Shown in pieces: positions 22,326 through 32,757 of a DNA stretch of 64,000 bases. Position 1 is the stretch's first letter, and each line of letters begins with the position of its first letter. The stretch is from Adiantum capillus-veneris (lineage: Eukaryota; Streptophyta; Polypodiopsida; Polypodiales; Pteridaceae): NCBI GenBank assembly GCA_014529385.2, contig CM043953.1, positions 81,474,338 to 81,538,337 of the forward strand, in the 5' to 3' direction. Under the pieces are notes generated by a model. The model was given only the letters and a program-made list of their open reading frames with translations, did not search any database and had not been told where the DNA came from. The position numbers and the translations under genes are program-made.

Positions 22326-23520
22326 GTAGACACAAATGGAGGATTTTGCTCCGCCACAGAGGGACTCGACTGAAGCCCCCTCGCCCAACCCTGCGGAACC
22401 CACCATCCGACTTGCTCTTTCGCCGACAAAGCAAGCGAGCTCAGAGGCAAAGGTGGTGCACCTTCAGGCCAACTGGGTTATCTACAAGATCATCGGCACC
22501 CGACCTAGCAGAGGAGAGGTGCGTGACCTCCTTCAGGCCCACCTTTTAGCAAAGGTGGGAAAGATCATTGACATTCAGTTTCTCGGGCATGGCTACTATT
22601 AGATTGAGTTTGAGACATCCGAAATGGTGTCCAAGGTCATTGTGATGAGTCCCTTGGCCATTCGAGCAATCAGGACTCATTTTTGACAGTAGTGCCATGG
22701 CTTTGATCTGACTACCGATGGTCTTGTGGAGGAGGCAGACCTACCCATCTCAGTTTGTTTCCCTGGTCTGAGGACAGAGTACCTCCCTTTACTTTTCAGG
22801 ATAAGCTCCAAGATTGGGACTGTCTTGGAGACACCTCGCACGATAGCTTCCGTCTCTGTCAAGGTAGCACGCATACCTACACTACGCGTTCATGTTCCAG
22901 ACACCCACACCCTCCCGAAGGTCATTCTACTACCTCTGGTGAGTGGTGGTTGGCTCCGTCAGAATGTGGAGTATTCGGGCCTCCCAAATCAGTGCTTCAT
23001 TTGTCGATAGATGGCCATCTTGCGAAGGCATGTCCACGCAAGAGACCCCGACTCGCGACACAGACCCAGCCTCCTAAGACTGGCTAGGCCCAACACGCAA
23101 AGACACAAGGAGCTCAGGCAGGTTCTTCCTCCAAGACTGGTGCCCAGGCCTGACAACACGTCCGTGGTCGACGTCGCCAGAGACCACCACGCCAGTTCGG
23201 GCCTCGGCACCTCCGGTGGTTGACCTGCACCAAGCCAGCAGCAGTGGATTCCCACAGGGCAGTTTCGAAACCTTACAGCAGGACGAGCCCACAGATACCC
23301 CTTCCACCTCAGCTTCGCCACCAACAGCCCCTCTTGCTCCCGCTCCACCTACCGCCCCTGCCTCCATCGCCTCCCCCCATCCCCCACGTTACCGCCCCCC
23401 CCCCCCCCCCCCCCCCCCCCCCCCTTCCCGTCATCCACTCCCTCTCCTACCTCACAGCCAACCTATGGGACAGGACCTTTATCGACAGCTAGGAGGTCTC
23501 TTGGCAGCGCTTTTGCCATG
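22326..23520 (+). pseudogene. LINE-A ORF1
   Basis: RNA-binding ORF1 in broken frames. Open pieces at 22336-22602, 22726-23010 and 22755-23087, ending in a CCHC-type knuckle whose first Cys pair lies near 23000. A Pro-rich tail follows, with a run of 30 C. It binds the element's RNA in the family. Confidence 0.6.
23395..23424. repeat. Homopolymer of 30 C
   Basis: Thirty consecutive C within the Pro-rich tail of LINE-A ORF1, so the length directly sets the reading frame and the number of prolines. The true length may be uncertain because of sequencing of homopolymers. Confidence 0.95.
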
Positions 23521-24175
23521 AGCCGCCTAGCAAGAGAGTAGCAGCCATTCTTGCGGGCGCCCTTGTTGGTGCAGACATCACCTTTTGCAACGGTCCCTCG
23601 AGTACTGACTAGCTTCGACATCCATCGTCGATGGGACTTATTCGCTTACGACTTCTCACGATTCCTCGACGATCCCTCTCCCAACTTTGAGGCAGCTTGC
23701 TTCAGAGTCCACGTCCTGTTTCTAGCAGTTAGAGGGGCAGAAGCCCTGGACACAGCGGTTGGTTTCTCCTTCCCATCGTGTGGCAGGGACAAGACTAACT
23801 GGACTTTGGACTTTAGTGACGGACTAGCTTCAAGTTCAGGCTCTCGAGTTCTCTCATCACACGGGAGACTTGGGAGCGACACATTTCATATAGACTCTGT
23901 GGCCGTTGGCCAAGTTCTTTGTGACACCACCGGATACAGCAAGATGTAGGCACATTGTGGTACACTTTTTTGCTGACACGCAGAGTACATCTTGCTATGT
24001 ATATGTACATGCGGACTCTTGGACAGAGGATGTAGCCCGACGAATGGCACGCTCTTCCTGGGCCTGGGTTGGACAGACTCGACAGTCACGACTATCTCGA
24101 GGTTGCTCAGATGCGGATTACACCCCATCCAAGCGGCTCCGGTTGCCACATTGGTTTTTTCTCACTAACTCCATG

Positions 24176-24632
24176 AGGATCGTCTCATGGAATGTGCAGG
24201 GATTAGGTGGACCCCACTTTTAGCGTTAGGGGTCGCTTGCGTCAAGAGCTTCAGAGATGCCTTACGGGTGGTATGATTGATATTCTTATGCTTCAGGAGC
24301 ACCATCTTTGTGAGAGCCGCATTCGGTGATGTGGTCAGATTTTGCGTGGCCGTTATGAGACATTTTGGTCGGCTGCTTTAGGGAATGAAGGCATCCAGGG
24401 AGGGGTACGTATGACTATTGCGGACTCATGGCAGCAGGCCATCGTGGGCAGAGGTATTACTGTGCCACGCAAGGCCAAGTGGATTACTATGCAAGTTCAT
24501 GGTTGCCTCATGGGCTTCCTGAACATCTATGCGCCCAATGTGGCAAGTGCACGAGTTGAGTTCCGATCACATATTGTAGAGTCCTTGTCGTATGCAGTGC
24601 AGCGGAGTGTCGAGGGAGACTTCAAAATGTAG
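24176..24632 (+). pseudogene. LINE-A endonuclease N-terminal part
   Basis: Begins with the AP-endonuclease motif MRIVSWNVQGLGG at 24173. After frameshifts it continues at 24342-24632 with GIQGGVRMTIADSW and LMGFLNIYAPN. The GDFN box follows as GDFKM at its end. It would nick target DNA. Frames are broken. Confidence 0.75.
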
Positions 24633-25015
24633 AAGGATCACTCAGATAGGATTGGAGATAGCCATGCTACTGTGCACGGGGCTGAGTTGGCAGCTTGGGA
24701 GCGTTTATGTATGACCTTGAGGATTTCAGATGTTTGGTAGCATGCACGCTTTGTGCGGTCCCCAGACAGCTTATCCTTCTCTCGCTCTAACCGCAGAGTA
24801 GGAGGAGTGAATCTATCTCGGAAAATCACTTCTACGCCAATGGCCGCATCCGTGACATGGGAGGATCTGTTTGCATTCTGGCAAGGACTAAATTTTTAGA
24901 TCATGCGCCAGTGATTCTTACCGTGAGAGACAGACAGAGGAGTGGAAGTACGATGTTGCGCATCCCAGAGAGGATCTTGCTGGATCCAGAGCTCAGAGAG
25001 CCGGTGGTGGTATAA

Positions 25016-26549
25016 CCGGCCTGTACACAGTAGAGGGTGGTACTAATTCAATTACCTGTTAACTTTACACAGAGCACTGAGAAGAAAAGAGAACACGGAT
25101 GCGTCCAACGACTAGAATGTCATTGCGCACACAAAGACCGACACCCTGTAGGGCCCAAAGACTGGCGCCCCTTTCGGTATTTCTTTAGTCAATTAAGAAC
25201 AGACGTTCGGACACCTAAATCAAAGTCTCACAAAGCTGTCCAAACCTGGCGAGGGCTGAGATTGCAGGTTTTGACCCAATTTCGGCAGCATAACAATGCC
25301 AAATCCCCTGTGATCAAAAGTACTTGTCCAAGACGAATTCTCTCGCAATTTAGAAGCTTTCTTGTGAGCTGTAACAGAATTTCAGCGTGTTGTAATTCCC
25401 TGTTTTGTCACTGCCAGGTGCCCAAAGCCATGCACAAGCATGCCAAGGCCTTCCCGAGGCTCCGCTCATGTTCTCTTGCACTTTAGGTGTGAAACCCTAA
25501 ACTTGCAGAAAAACACAGCAGGCTGTAATTCTCTGTTTTGGATCGTTTTTAGCGGAGCGAGCATGTCTACGGGTGTCCCAAGGGCTCCCGCACGCAATGG
25601 GACAGTTCCCTTGTAATTTGGACGAGTTCTCACGTGAGAAAACTCTCCAAATTCTCAATCTTTTGCAATGGAACCTGTGGGGAATTAGCAATTAGCTAAT
25701 CCGATTCCTCTTCAGAAGGCTCTTGCCTTGTCAAACGCACATAAAACCCCCAGAATTGTACATTGTCAATTGAGAAGCCCAACTAGTGGGGCATTACCAT
25801 ATGTACAAAGGGGGGAGAGAGATACACGAGAGCAAATCATCGCGCTACATGAGACAAAGGAGAAGGCAAGCTTTCCATTTGAGTTGTGAACCGTCACCCA
25901 CTACTCACACACACTGTAGGTTACTTAATGATAAAAATCAGCCTCCACTCTTAGTTTTGGGCGCCCCCTCTTGAGATGAGAGCCTGAGTGTGTGTGTGTT
26001 GACCTCCAGGTTGCTCTCCTACTGCCATGTGTCCAGTTTGCTCCTTTTGGTTTAATTCCTAGTACCCACCAACTTATAAAGTTGTAAGTGACTTGTCAAG
26101 TGGCCCAAATTCCATCTAGCGCACATACTCATCAGAATTCAGTCTAACTGGCCCAACCGGTCCCAGACTGACCGACCTACACTCCCAATGTGAGAAACCC
26201 GTTGACCGCAACCGTTTCACAATGGCCATGTAATGTCCACTTGCACCTTTTCAAGGGTTCCGCGGAAAACAAGTAAAAATAGAATAAATAAAAATATGTA
26301 GTACATATTTAAAGAAGGCAACAAGAAAATACACCTTCTGGTGACACACCCCACCCTTGAAATACTGCACGCAACCTGGCTTGTATGCCAATAATACATG
26401 CTGACATCTGCTGATATCACATATATTCTATGATGGGAATCCAAGATATACATGCTTCCGGAAATGTAGTGTTGGACGATTAGACAATCCCACCAACCTG
26501 GCTACCACATATATCAAGCATAGAAGTCTTTTGGTGTACTCTCAAGCAC
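25016..26549. other. LTR-like/unclassified stretch left of the chromovirus
   Basis: No gene. It contains tggcgcccctttcggtatttcttta, near a block found in family-D LTRs. A segment at about 25490-25545 is the reverse complement of 49178-49240. It could be the chromovirus 3' LTR or a separate LTR; ends not resolved. Confidence 0.35.
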
Positions 26550-26649
26550 AAACTTCTCTAGCCAAATTCTCTATGGAAAGAGTAGATACAATTGCTTTAC
26601 TCCTTTGAGCATCATGAACCATGCTCTCACCTAGCTCCAAAGAGCTACA

Positions 26650-27837
26650 TCAAGTCACTGTGGGTTCCATCTGAAAGGCTTTAAGATATAGTTGCAATAG
26701 CTGAGGTGAATCAACCAATTCACACTCTTCCATCCATTTAGCATTCAAAGATGGATAGTTCTTGAACTTCACCAAATAGCGTCTTGCAACCTTTCCTCTA
26801 ACCTTCCTTTCCTTATGCGCCAATATCTGTTCAGGAACAAGAATCTCATCCAATTCTTCCACTTCAGCCTGTTCCTCATATTCTCTAGCACATCACCAAT
26901 AAAGGGCCTTAGAAGGTTGACATGAAAAGCATTATGTATGTTCCAGCCTTCTAGTAGCTTCAACCTATAAGCTACATCGCTGATCTTTTCTGAAATCTGA
27001 AAAAAAACATAATATCACATGTTGAGCTTAGTAAACAAATGCTCCTTGCCTTTCTTGGCCTTTTCAAAGCGTAAAAGTACCCAATCACCAAGTGAAAATA
27101 CAAGTTCACGACGTAACATCAGCAGGTTTCTTTTGCTTAGTCTGAGTCTTCTCAAGAGCAATCTTTATCTTCCTGTATGTTTCATCCATATCTTGCACAT
27201 ATTTGTCTGCCTCAAATATCTTGTCCTTAGTTTGCAAAATGGGTGGGACTTTCTTCCCTCCTATCACTATCTCGAATGGTGCCTTACTTGTTGATGTATG
27301 CACAGTGTTATTGTAAGCATATTCAACCAATGGGAGATGGGTGTTCCCAAGTTACCTTGTGCTCTAACACATAACGATCTAGGACAGTAGAATTTGTCTC
27401 TTCTGACTGTCCACATCAGTTTGTGGATGAAACGAAGATGAGAACTTTAGCATAGTGCCCATGTTCTCAAACAATGCCTTCCAGAAAAGACTCGTCATAC
27501 GTGGATCCCTGTCACTTACAATTGACTGAGGCATCCCGTGATACTTAAAGATATTTCTCATGAATATCTTGACCATGTGTTCTGGCTTTATCTTCTTCCT
27601 AACAAGAATGAAATGGGCTTGCTTACTGAACCTATAAATGATAGTCCAAATCCCATCATTGCCTCTTTGCGTTCTTAGGAGATCAAAGATGAAGTCCATC
27701 GCTATGCTTTCCAATTGCCTATCAGGGATCGGCAATGGTTGCAACAATCCCAGTTGCTTTTGCCTGTCAAATTTGACTTTTTGACATATCTTACAAATGT
27801 GTCAACATCTTGACGTAAAGCTGGCCAATAGAAGTGT
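26650..27837 (-). pseudogene. Chromovirus integrase and chromodomain
   Basis: 27748-27837: rest of the HHCC region (YWPALRQDVDTFV). 27379-27747: catalytic core with AMDFIFDLL (first D), VSDRDPRMTS (second D) and FHPQTDVDSQ, where the usual catalytic E position is altered (QTDGQSE type). 27106-27330: core end. 26769-26963: FHVNLLRPF. 26650-26862: chromodomain RRYLVKFKNYPSLNAKWMEE. Frames are broken at each junction, so inactive. Confidence 0.85.
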
Positions 27838-28134
27838 CACGTGCGCACTTCACTTTCGCCACATGGACATGCTTCTGCCATGGTCTAGCACCACTCATAG
27901 CCTAGCTTAGGACTGAGCCTAGCACTTTGTGAGCCTCTAGCAAGACGTGCATGTCCAGGCCGGTCACAATTGCATTACCCTCTCTTGCACAATATAGCAT
28001 TTTCAGCGTATAGGATGTTGTACCGCATGAACTACCTCTTAGTTGGTCACTTATTTATTAAGTGACTCGGGGGGTAATTTAAGTGGGATCGTGGGGCTGT
28101 AGGAGAGCTACTGCTCGACCCAGCATTTCAGCCC

Positions 28135-28142
28135 TATAAAAG
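28135..28142 (+). promoter_or_regulatory. TATA box of LTR F
   Basis: TATAAAAG about 300 bases into the LTR, followed by a G-rich stretch and a Cys-free leader. Plus-strand direction. Confidence 0.55.
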
Positions 28143-28467
28143 GAGGGGGGCGCCAGTGAGCAGTAGAGGAGGCAACAGAAGGTGGTGCACCTAGTGTTGC
28201 ACCCGGCAGGTGGTCTCTCTCTCCGCAATACCCTCAACGCCAGCAACATCACCCTGCATTTTGATCATCATCCATCAAGACCCCAAATTCAGCTAGCGTG
28301 TTTGGTTTCCAGCCATCAGCACTTGCAGATCAGCCCCTTACCTTCGAAGATCTCACCCTACCGTTGCAGATCCTCGCCGTATCATCAAATCAACCAGCGT
28401 TTTCAGATCTCAGCCAGTGTTTTCAGAATTCAGCAAATCAGCGTTTTGAGCACTTGTCATCGCGTCG

Positions 28468-28648
28468 TGTCACAAACTACTGACGTGTCAAGCCACTGAA
28501 GAACGGAGCCACTCTGAAGATCCCGACTAGGACCTGCTTCATCTTCTGCTGCTTCTGCCTCTTCACTTAGGGTTTAGGCCCCTCGGTCGGGATATTCACA
28601 GTGGCTCCGTTCTTCGGTGGCTTGACACGTCAGCAGTTTGTGACATCC
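28468..28648. repeat. Large inverted repeat (head-to-head D LTR ends)
   Basis: Arms of about 60 bases (28468-28526 and 28590-28648) are near-perfect reverse complements, separated by about 60 bases. Blocks such as tgtcacaaact and cttgacacgtcagcag pair. A single strand could fold into a long hairpin. Confidence 0.9.
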
Positions 28649-28946
28649 CCCCTTCTTGAAAGAAAGTCATTGTCCGCGAGTAGAGCTTATCTACAAAACA
28701 ATTCAAGTTAGCTCAAAAATTTCCGAGGGACAATCAGTTTGCTCTTTTTTTGTTAAGGAGTTAGCTTCTCCTTTCGGCTCTTTTTGATCAAGGAATTGCC
28801 AACGCCAGGAAGAGGAGATTCTGCCGCCAAAAGACGCAAGAGGTCACGAGACTACGAAGCACGGAAGTCGCTTTTCCTGCTCAAAGCACGAGAGATATCA
28901 ATTGTGGATTCGCCATACGAATTGTTGTCCCATGTTTGTGCGTGTG

Positions 28947-29593
28947 TGCAGGTGTACTTCCTCTTCACGAGGGAGTAGGAGCAGAGGAAGGCATGAGCCT
29001 CTACAAGAGAAAGCACTATGAGGAACTAGAGGCAGATCAGCCCAAGGGTTTCGTACCCAAGTTTGGGAAGTAGATCCACAGATCGGAGAGAGGTAGTCTC
29101 TCAAGTTGTGATCCGGAAGTTGAGATTTCCAAGTAAGGACTTCGTGTCCGGGAAAGCTGAGTTGTTCTGCGAGAAGAGGACTTTGGAAACACAGTCGGAA
29201 AAAGAGTTGTAGGGATGCCATGCCCTGAGTCTGGAAGGTGAGATCCAGAGGCGAGAACCTTGGTTCTTGAGGATTTGGAATAAGGAACGGAAGTTCCTTG
29301 GAATAGGGTTTTGCCCTAGGAATAGGAAGCCTCGGCTTCCAGGAACCATCAAGCCTTATTCTAGAACGGACGTGGTAATACGTTCGGTTCAAGTGGTTGT
29401 ATAGAGTTCTCCTCAGTAATAAAGATACTATTACGGGGGGGACCAGCCCATCTTCTGGTCCCCAGTACCGTGTCGATCTTCTCTCTCTATTTCTCTCTAT
29501 ACCCTCTAGCTTCAGTATTAAGAGATAAATTCTATTTATCTGAGTATATTCTATATTGCTATGAGCTCCCGTTTGTGACAATGGTATCAGAGC
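28947..29593 (+). mobile_element. LTR of family C with attached primer-binding site
   Basis: LTR at 28947-29580 (634 bp, TGCAGG...GTGACA) directly followed by ATGGTATCAGAGC, the initiator tRNA-Met primer site (29582-29593). GTGTG occurs immediately left of the LTR (28942-28946) and immediately right of the primer site (29594-29598). No other element sequence is seen between. The same LTR family is present on the minus strand at 50206-54269. Confidence 0.7.
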
Positions 29594-30179
29594 GTGTGAT
29601 GGTCCTACATCTTTGGTTGCTTCTGCCTCTTCACTTAGGGTTTAGGCTCCTCAGTCGAGATCTGCACAATGGCTCCGTTCTTGAGTGGCTTGACACGTAA
29701 GCAGTTTGTGACATCCCCCCTTCTTGAAAGAAAGTAGTTGTTCGCGATTACAACATATCTGCAAAACAATTCAAGTTAGCTCAAAAATATCCGAGAGTCA
29801 TTCCGAGGGACAATCAGTTTGCTCTTTTTTTGTTAAGGAGTTGGCTTCTCCTTTCGTCCAGATCAGAACTCTTGATATTCCAGTGGAGTTCTGATATTCC
29901 GGTGTAGTAAAATTAGCCATCACACTCAGACCACATTGAACTTCCACGGGTGTCTTGATGCACTAAAATTACATACCCAAGCAATCTCACCCAATTAGGA
30001 ATATTCAGTGGTTGGCACATCACAATGCAACACAAATGCTCACATATGCACGTTACAAGACACAACAAACGCCGCCATTGAGCACCCCCCCGAGACAAAC
30101 GGTCTGCGGTATGAAGCTACTCAATGACTACCTCGTCACTCCCCCCACAAATAACCTAAAAAGATCCAGGCCATGAGCT

Positions 30180-30392
30180 CTACAACCAAACGCTCCCGAG
30201 ACCGCAGTCTACGTCGCTTGGAGGTTCAAGCATACAACCAAGCGCTCCCCAAACATCGGCTTGCGTTGTTCAGAGGTTTTCTAGCATACAACAGAATGCT
30301 CCCCAGACATCGGTCTGCGTCGTTCCGAGATTTTCAAGCATACAACGAAACGCTCCCCAGACATTGTCCTGCGTCATTCCGAGATTCAAGCA
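30180..30392. repeat. Minisatellite of about 50 bp in family D (copy 1)
   Basis: Four imperfect units, each with acgctcccc-like, catcggctgcgt-like and ttccgag blocks. A matching three-unit array sits at 47717-47880 in the second D element, so the array belongs to the element. Units lack the palindromic repeat and unique spacers of CRISPR. Confidence 0.85.
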
Positions 30393-30796
30393 ATACCAAA
30401 ACAATATTTCTCACTTCTCCACCTGGGAGTAAAATCACCAATCAATGAAACTAGTATTAAAACCAGAGTCAAACAATTCAAATCGGCACCAAGACAGGTT
30501 CAAAACAGATACCATCCATTTCAAACAAATTCCAAACAGGATCACCAAACAAGTTCAAACAGAACTCAAACTTAAAAAGCAATCTCGACATCGGTCGAGC
30601 TCGAAAAGTTGACTGACTTTCCATCCTGAAACATGCACCAAAAATTAGGGTTAGGTTCCTTACATAAGGTCATAGCTGACCACAACATGGTCCATCAGCT
30701 CTTGGACAGACAATGTTCCTTAAAGGGCAGCGATAGTAGTCCGAAGACATAGCAATCACACTGGACCTCCAAGGTTATCAGCTCGAGAAGAGACAT

Positions 30797-31033
30797 CTAC
30801 TGAGAGATGTCGAGAAATTTCAAGATATAATCTGCTAGGGTTTCCATGGCAAGCATTTCATGATACCCCACTCTGCCAGAAGTTGCACTCCAAAGGAAGA
30901 TGTCAGAAACCATATAACTTCGGGCAAAAAATTTCTTGAAAGCTTGCCAAGTCCCTGGAGTGTGCGGCTTGGTAGCTATAGACATCACCATCTGCATGAC
31001 ACTGTTTTTGAGAAAAACAGTGACTCCAAACAA
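30797..31033 (-). pseudogene. Family-D gag fragment (first element)
   Basis: 78 codons of retrotransposon gag type (TWQAFKKFFARSYMVSD... METLADYILKFLDIS). The related reading frame lies at 55841-56166 in the second D element, with ATETMEDYNQRFPD. Nucleocapsid and pol are missing, so the element is non-autonomous or deleted. Confidence 0.6.
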
Positions 31034-31271
31034 ATCTTGGATCCTTCTCTTACAAGTGATCTTTTTTGCTTATGCCCTGTAAGACATGAGCGGTGAAGAC
31101 GGGAGCGCACCCGATGCGCGATGAAGTAAGGGTGGGAGTGGCTAATAAGTCCGGGGTCGGGACCCAAAGATACTTCACATAAGATTCCAATAGACTCTAG
31201 TTTGCTCTGCCTACTCTTTTGTAGGACTAGTATGCTTTCAAAAAAGCACACGCTTGATGCTCGGATACCAC

Positions 31272-31697
31272 TATCACAAGACAGGCACCACGTACCAACG
31301 AAAAAGAACAGACTGAACACGCTTTTAGCACTTCAATAACAATTGAACTGAACGAGAGACGACGCCACACGGAGAGGTTGAATTCCACCCCAAAGAGTAT
31401 TGGCCCCAAACCTTGGCATCCCTTTCTGTATTTCTTTATCTTGCATCATCAAAGTACAAGCAGGTACTCCATCACACATGCTTCTGGACGAAGGTGCAAA
31501 GGATGGAGTACTTTGATGATGCAATATAAAGAAATACCAAAAGGGGCGCCAAGGTTTGGGGCCAATACTCTCTAGAGAGGAATTCCGCCACTCCATGTTG
31601 CGTGTCGTCTCTCTCTTTCAGTTCAGTTGTTATTGAAGTGCTAAAAATCAGTTCAGTCTGTTCTTTTCCGTTGGCATGTGGTGCCCGTCTTGTTACA
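31272..31697. repeat. Large inverted repeat (tail-to-tail D LTR starts)
   Basis: 31272-31480 and 31500-31697 are reverse complements over about 190 bases with scattered mismatches (for example ccccaaaccttggc against gccaaggtttgggg). Centre at about 31490. Confidence 0.9.
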
Positions 31698-31999
31698 GTC
31701 GTCATCAACGTCGTCATCACCGACACAACCTCTCAGTTTTCAGCCATCAGCGTTTTTGCAGCAGTACCCTTCCCTAGCCTCGTCGCGTACCAGATCCCCT
31801 TCTCGGCAGCAGATCCTCGTTGGAAAGTCATTCATCGCGCTAGTTTTCAGATTTCAGCCCAAGCCTTTTTCAACCTCCTCGTCATCTTCGACGTAGAACC
31901 CGTCGTTAACCTCTCCGTCTTCGACATAGACCATCAATACTCTGTCGTCGTCAACATAGACTCAGTCAGTACCTCGTCGTCGTCGTCACTGTCATTGAC

Positions 32000-32041
32000 A
32001 CAGACCCAGCAATACCCCGTCGTCGTCGTCGTCGTCGTCAA
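32000..32041. repeat. GTC trinucleotide runs in LTR F
   Basis: Interrupted GTC/CGT runs at 31976-31990 and 32021-32041 within a stretch of similar imperfect repeats. Confidence 0.8.
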
Positions 32042-32391
32042 CATAGAACCTCTCAGTACCTCAGTATCTAGTAGTACCCAGCACCAGTAGCATCAATCCA
32101 GTACTCAGCATCAGTAGCATCAGTACTCATTAGCATCAGCATCTCAGCATTTAGTCATTGTATCAACATTGTGCAAGAATAAAGAACGTACTTGCTCTGG
32201 CAGCAGAGCAAGGGGGCCCTTGAGGGTTGGGACCTGACATTCGGTGTCGTCTCTTTTCTCTCTCTCCCTTGTGTGTCTCTCTTTCATTCAGCTCAATTCA
32301 GCTTTTTCGAGTGAAGTAAAGTGTCCCTTGTGTTTTTGTGAGCAGTACTAGATCCGAGCTAAATCCTTAAACAATTCCGCTACACCTAACA

Positions 32392-32757
32392 AGAAGAATG
32401 CCTCAACCCCTTTCCTTGTCGCATCAAATCCACGATGCCCACCATATAGTGGAGCATGACTTTCCATCAAAACCTTTGGCCTTAACTGTTTAGTAACGCA
32501 TAACTTTCCATGCATCATGAGAAAGTAATTCTTAAGCATATAGTGCTCATGATGTTGCCCATCAACACGCTGATCTTAGATCCTTGCAAAATCTGAATCT
32601 TCGGCATATTGTGTCTTCATTTCATCTAGTTCACAATGGTACGGAATTGACACTGCCGAAATTTGAGGCTTCCATGACAAAGCATCAACCACCACGTTCT
32701 TTTTCCCTTGCACATGCACAATCTGAAAATGGAACATTGACAAGATGTTTGCCCATC
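32392..32757 (-). pseudogene. Chromovirus RNase H end and integrase zinc region start
   Basis: The frame 32576-32741 holds KLNGWANILSMFHFQIVHVQ and a decayed DALSWK (usually DALSR) motif. 32392-32539 carries APLYGGHRGFDATRKG, the start of the HHCC region, ending at FF where LTR F inserted. The codons continue on the other side of LTR F at 27837. Confidence 0.8.

Larger units (their letters stand above)
22142..25015 (+). mobile_element. LINE-A, 5' portion
   Basis: Plus-strand non-LTR element. Its left end follows AAGTCTCCTTGTG (22129-22141); the same 13 bases follow its poly(A) at 42154-42166, so this is one LINE. This part holds ORF1 with a zinc knuckle and a Pro-rich tail, and the start of ORF2 (endonuclease). 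The reverse transcriptase that should follow is missing; a chromovirus occupies 25.0-34.5 kb. Confidence 0.85.
28468..31697. mobile_element. Family-D LTR retrotransposons in inverted arrangement
   Basis: Starts as a plus-oriented D LTR (TGTCACAAAC, 28468-28527) that flips at about 28530 into minus-oriented D LTR end. It continues as minus-oriented internal sequence (polypurine tract next to the LTR, gag at 30797-31033, primer site TGGTATCCGAGC on the minus strand at 31259-31270) and the start of a minus LTR (31272-31500). It flips again at about 31500 into the end of a plus LTR (to 31697). The flanks share GTCG, a possible target duplication. Confidence 0.7.
27838..32391 (+). mobile_element. 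Solo LTR F, split by family-D elements
   Basis: Begins TGTCACGTGCGC at 27838 and ends CACCTAACA at 32391. It is flanked by AGAAG on both sides (27833-27837, 32392-32396), a precise 5-bp target duplication inside chromovirus integrase. LTR sequence is 27838-28467 and 31698-32391, about 1.3 kb without the insert. No internal genes, so a solo LTR. Confidence 0.8.

Noticed and set aside
28898-29581. 227-codon minus-strand ORF
   Set aside because: It lies antisense within LTR C and recurs in sense-reversed form at 53848-54292; an LTR shadow, not a gene.
29582-29593. tRNA-like sequence TGGTATCAGAGC (also at 50193 and 41177)
   Set aside because: Only the 12 bases complementary to the tRNA 3' end are present, next to LTRs; these are primer sites, not tRNA genes.
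30180-30392. Possible CRISPR array (regular repeats)
   Set aside because: Units are joined without unique spacers, vary in sequence, and lie in a plant retrotransposon.
31602-32090. 162-codon plus-strand ORF rich in Ser/Val
   Set aside because: It crosses the D/F LTR junction and GTC repeats; no domain.
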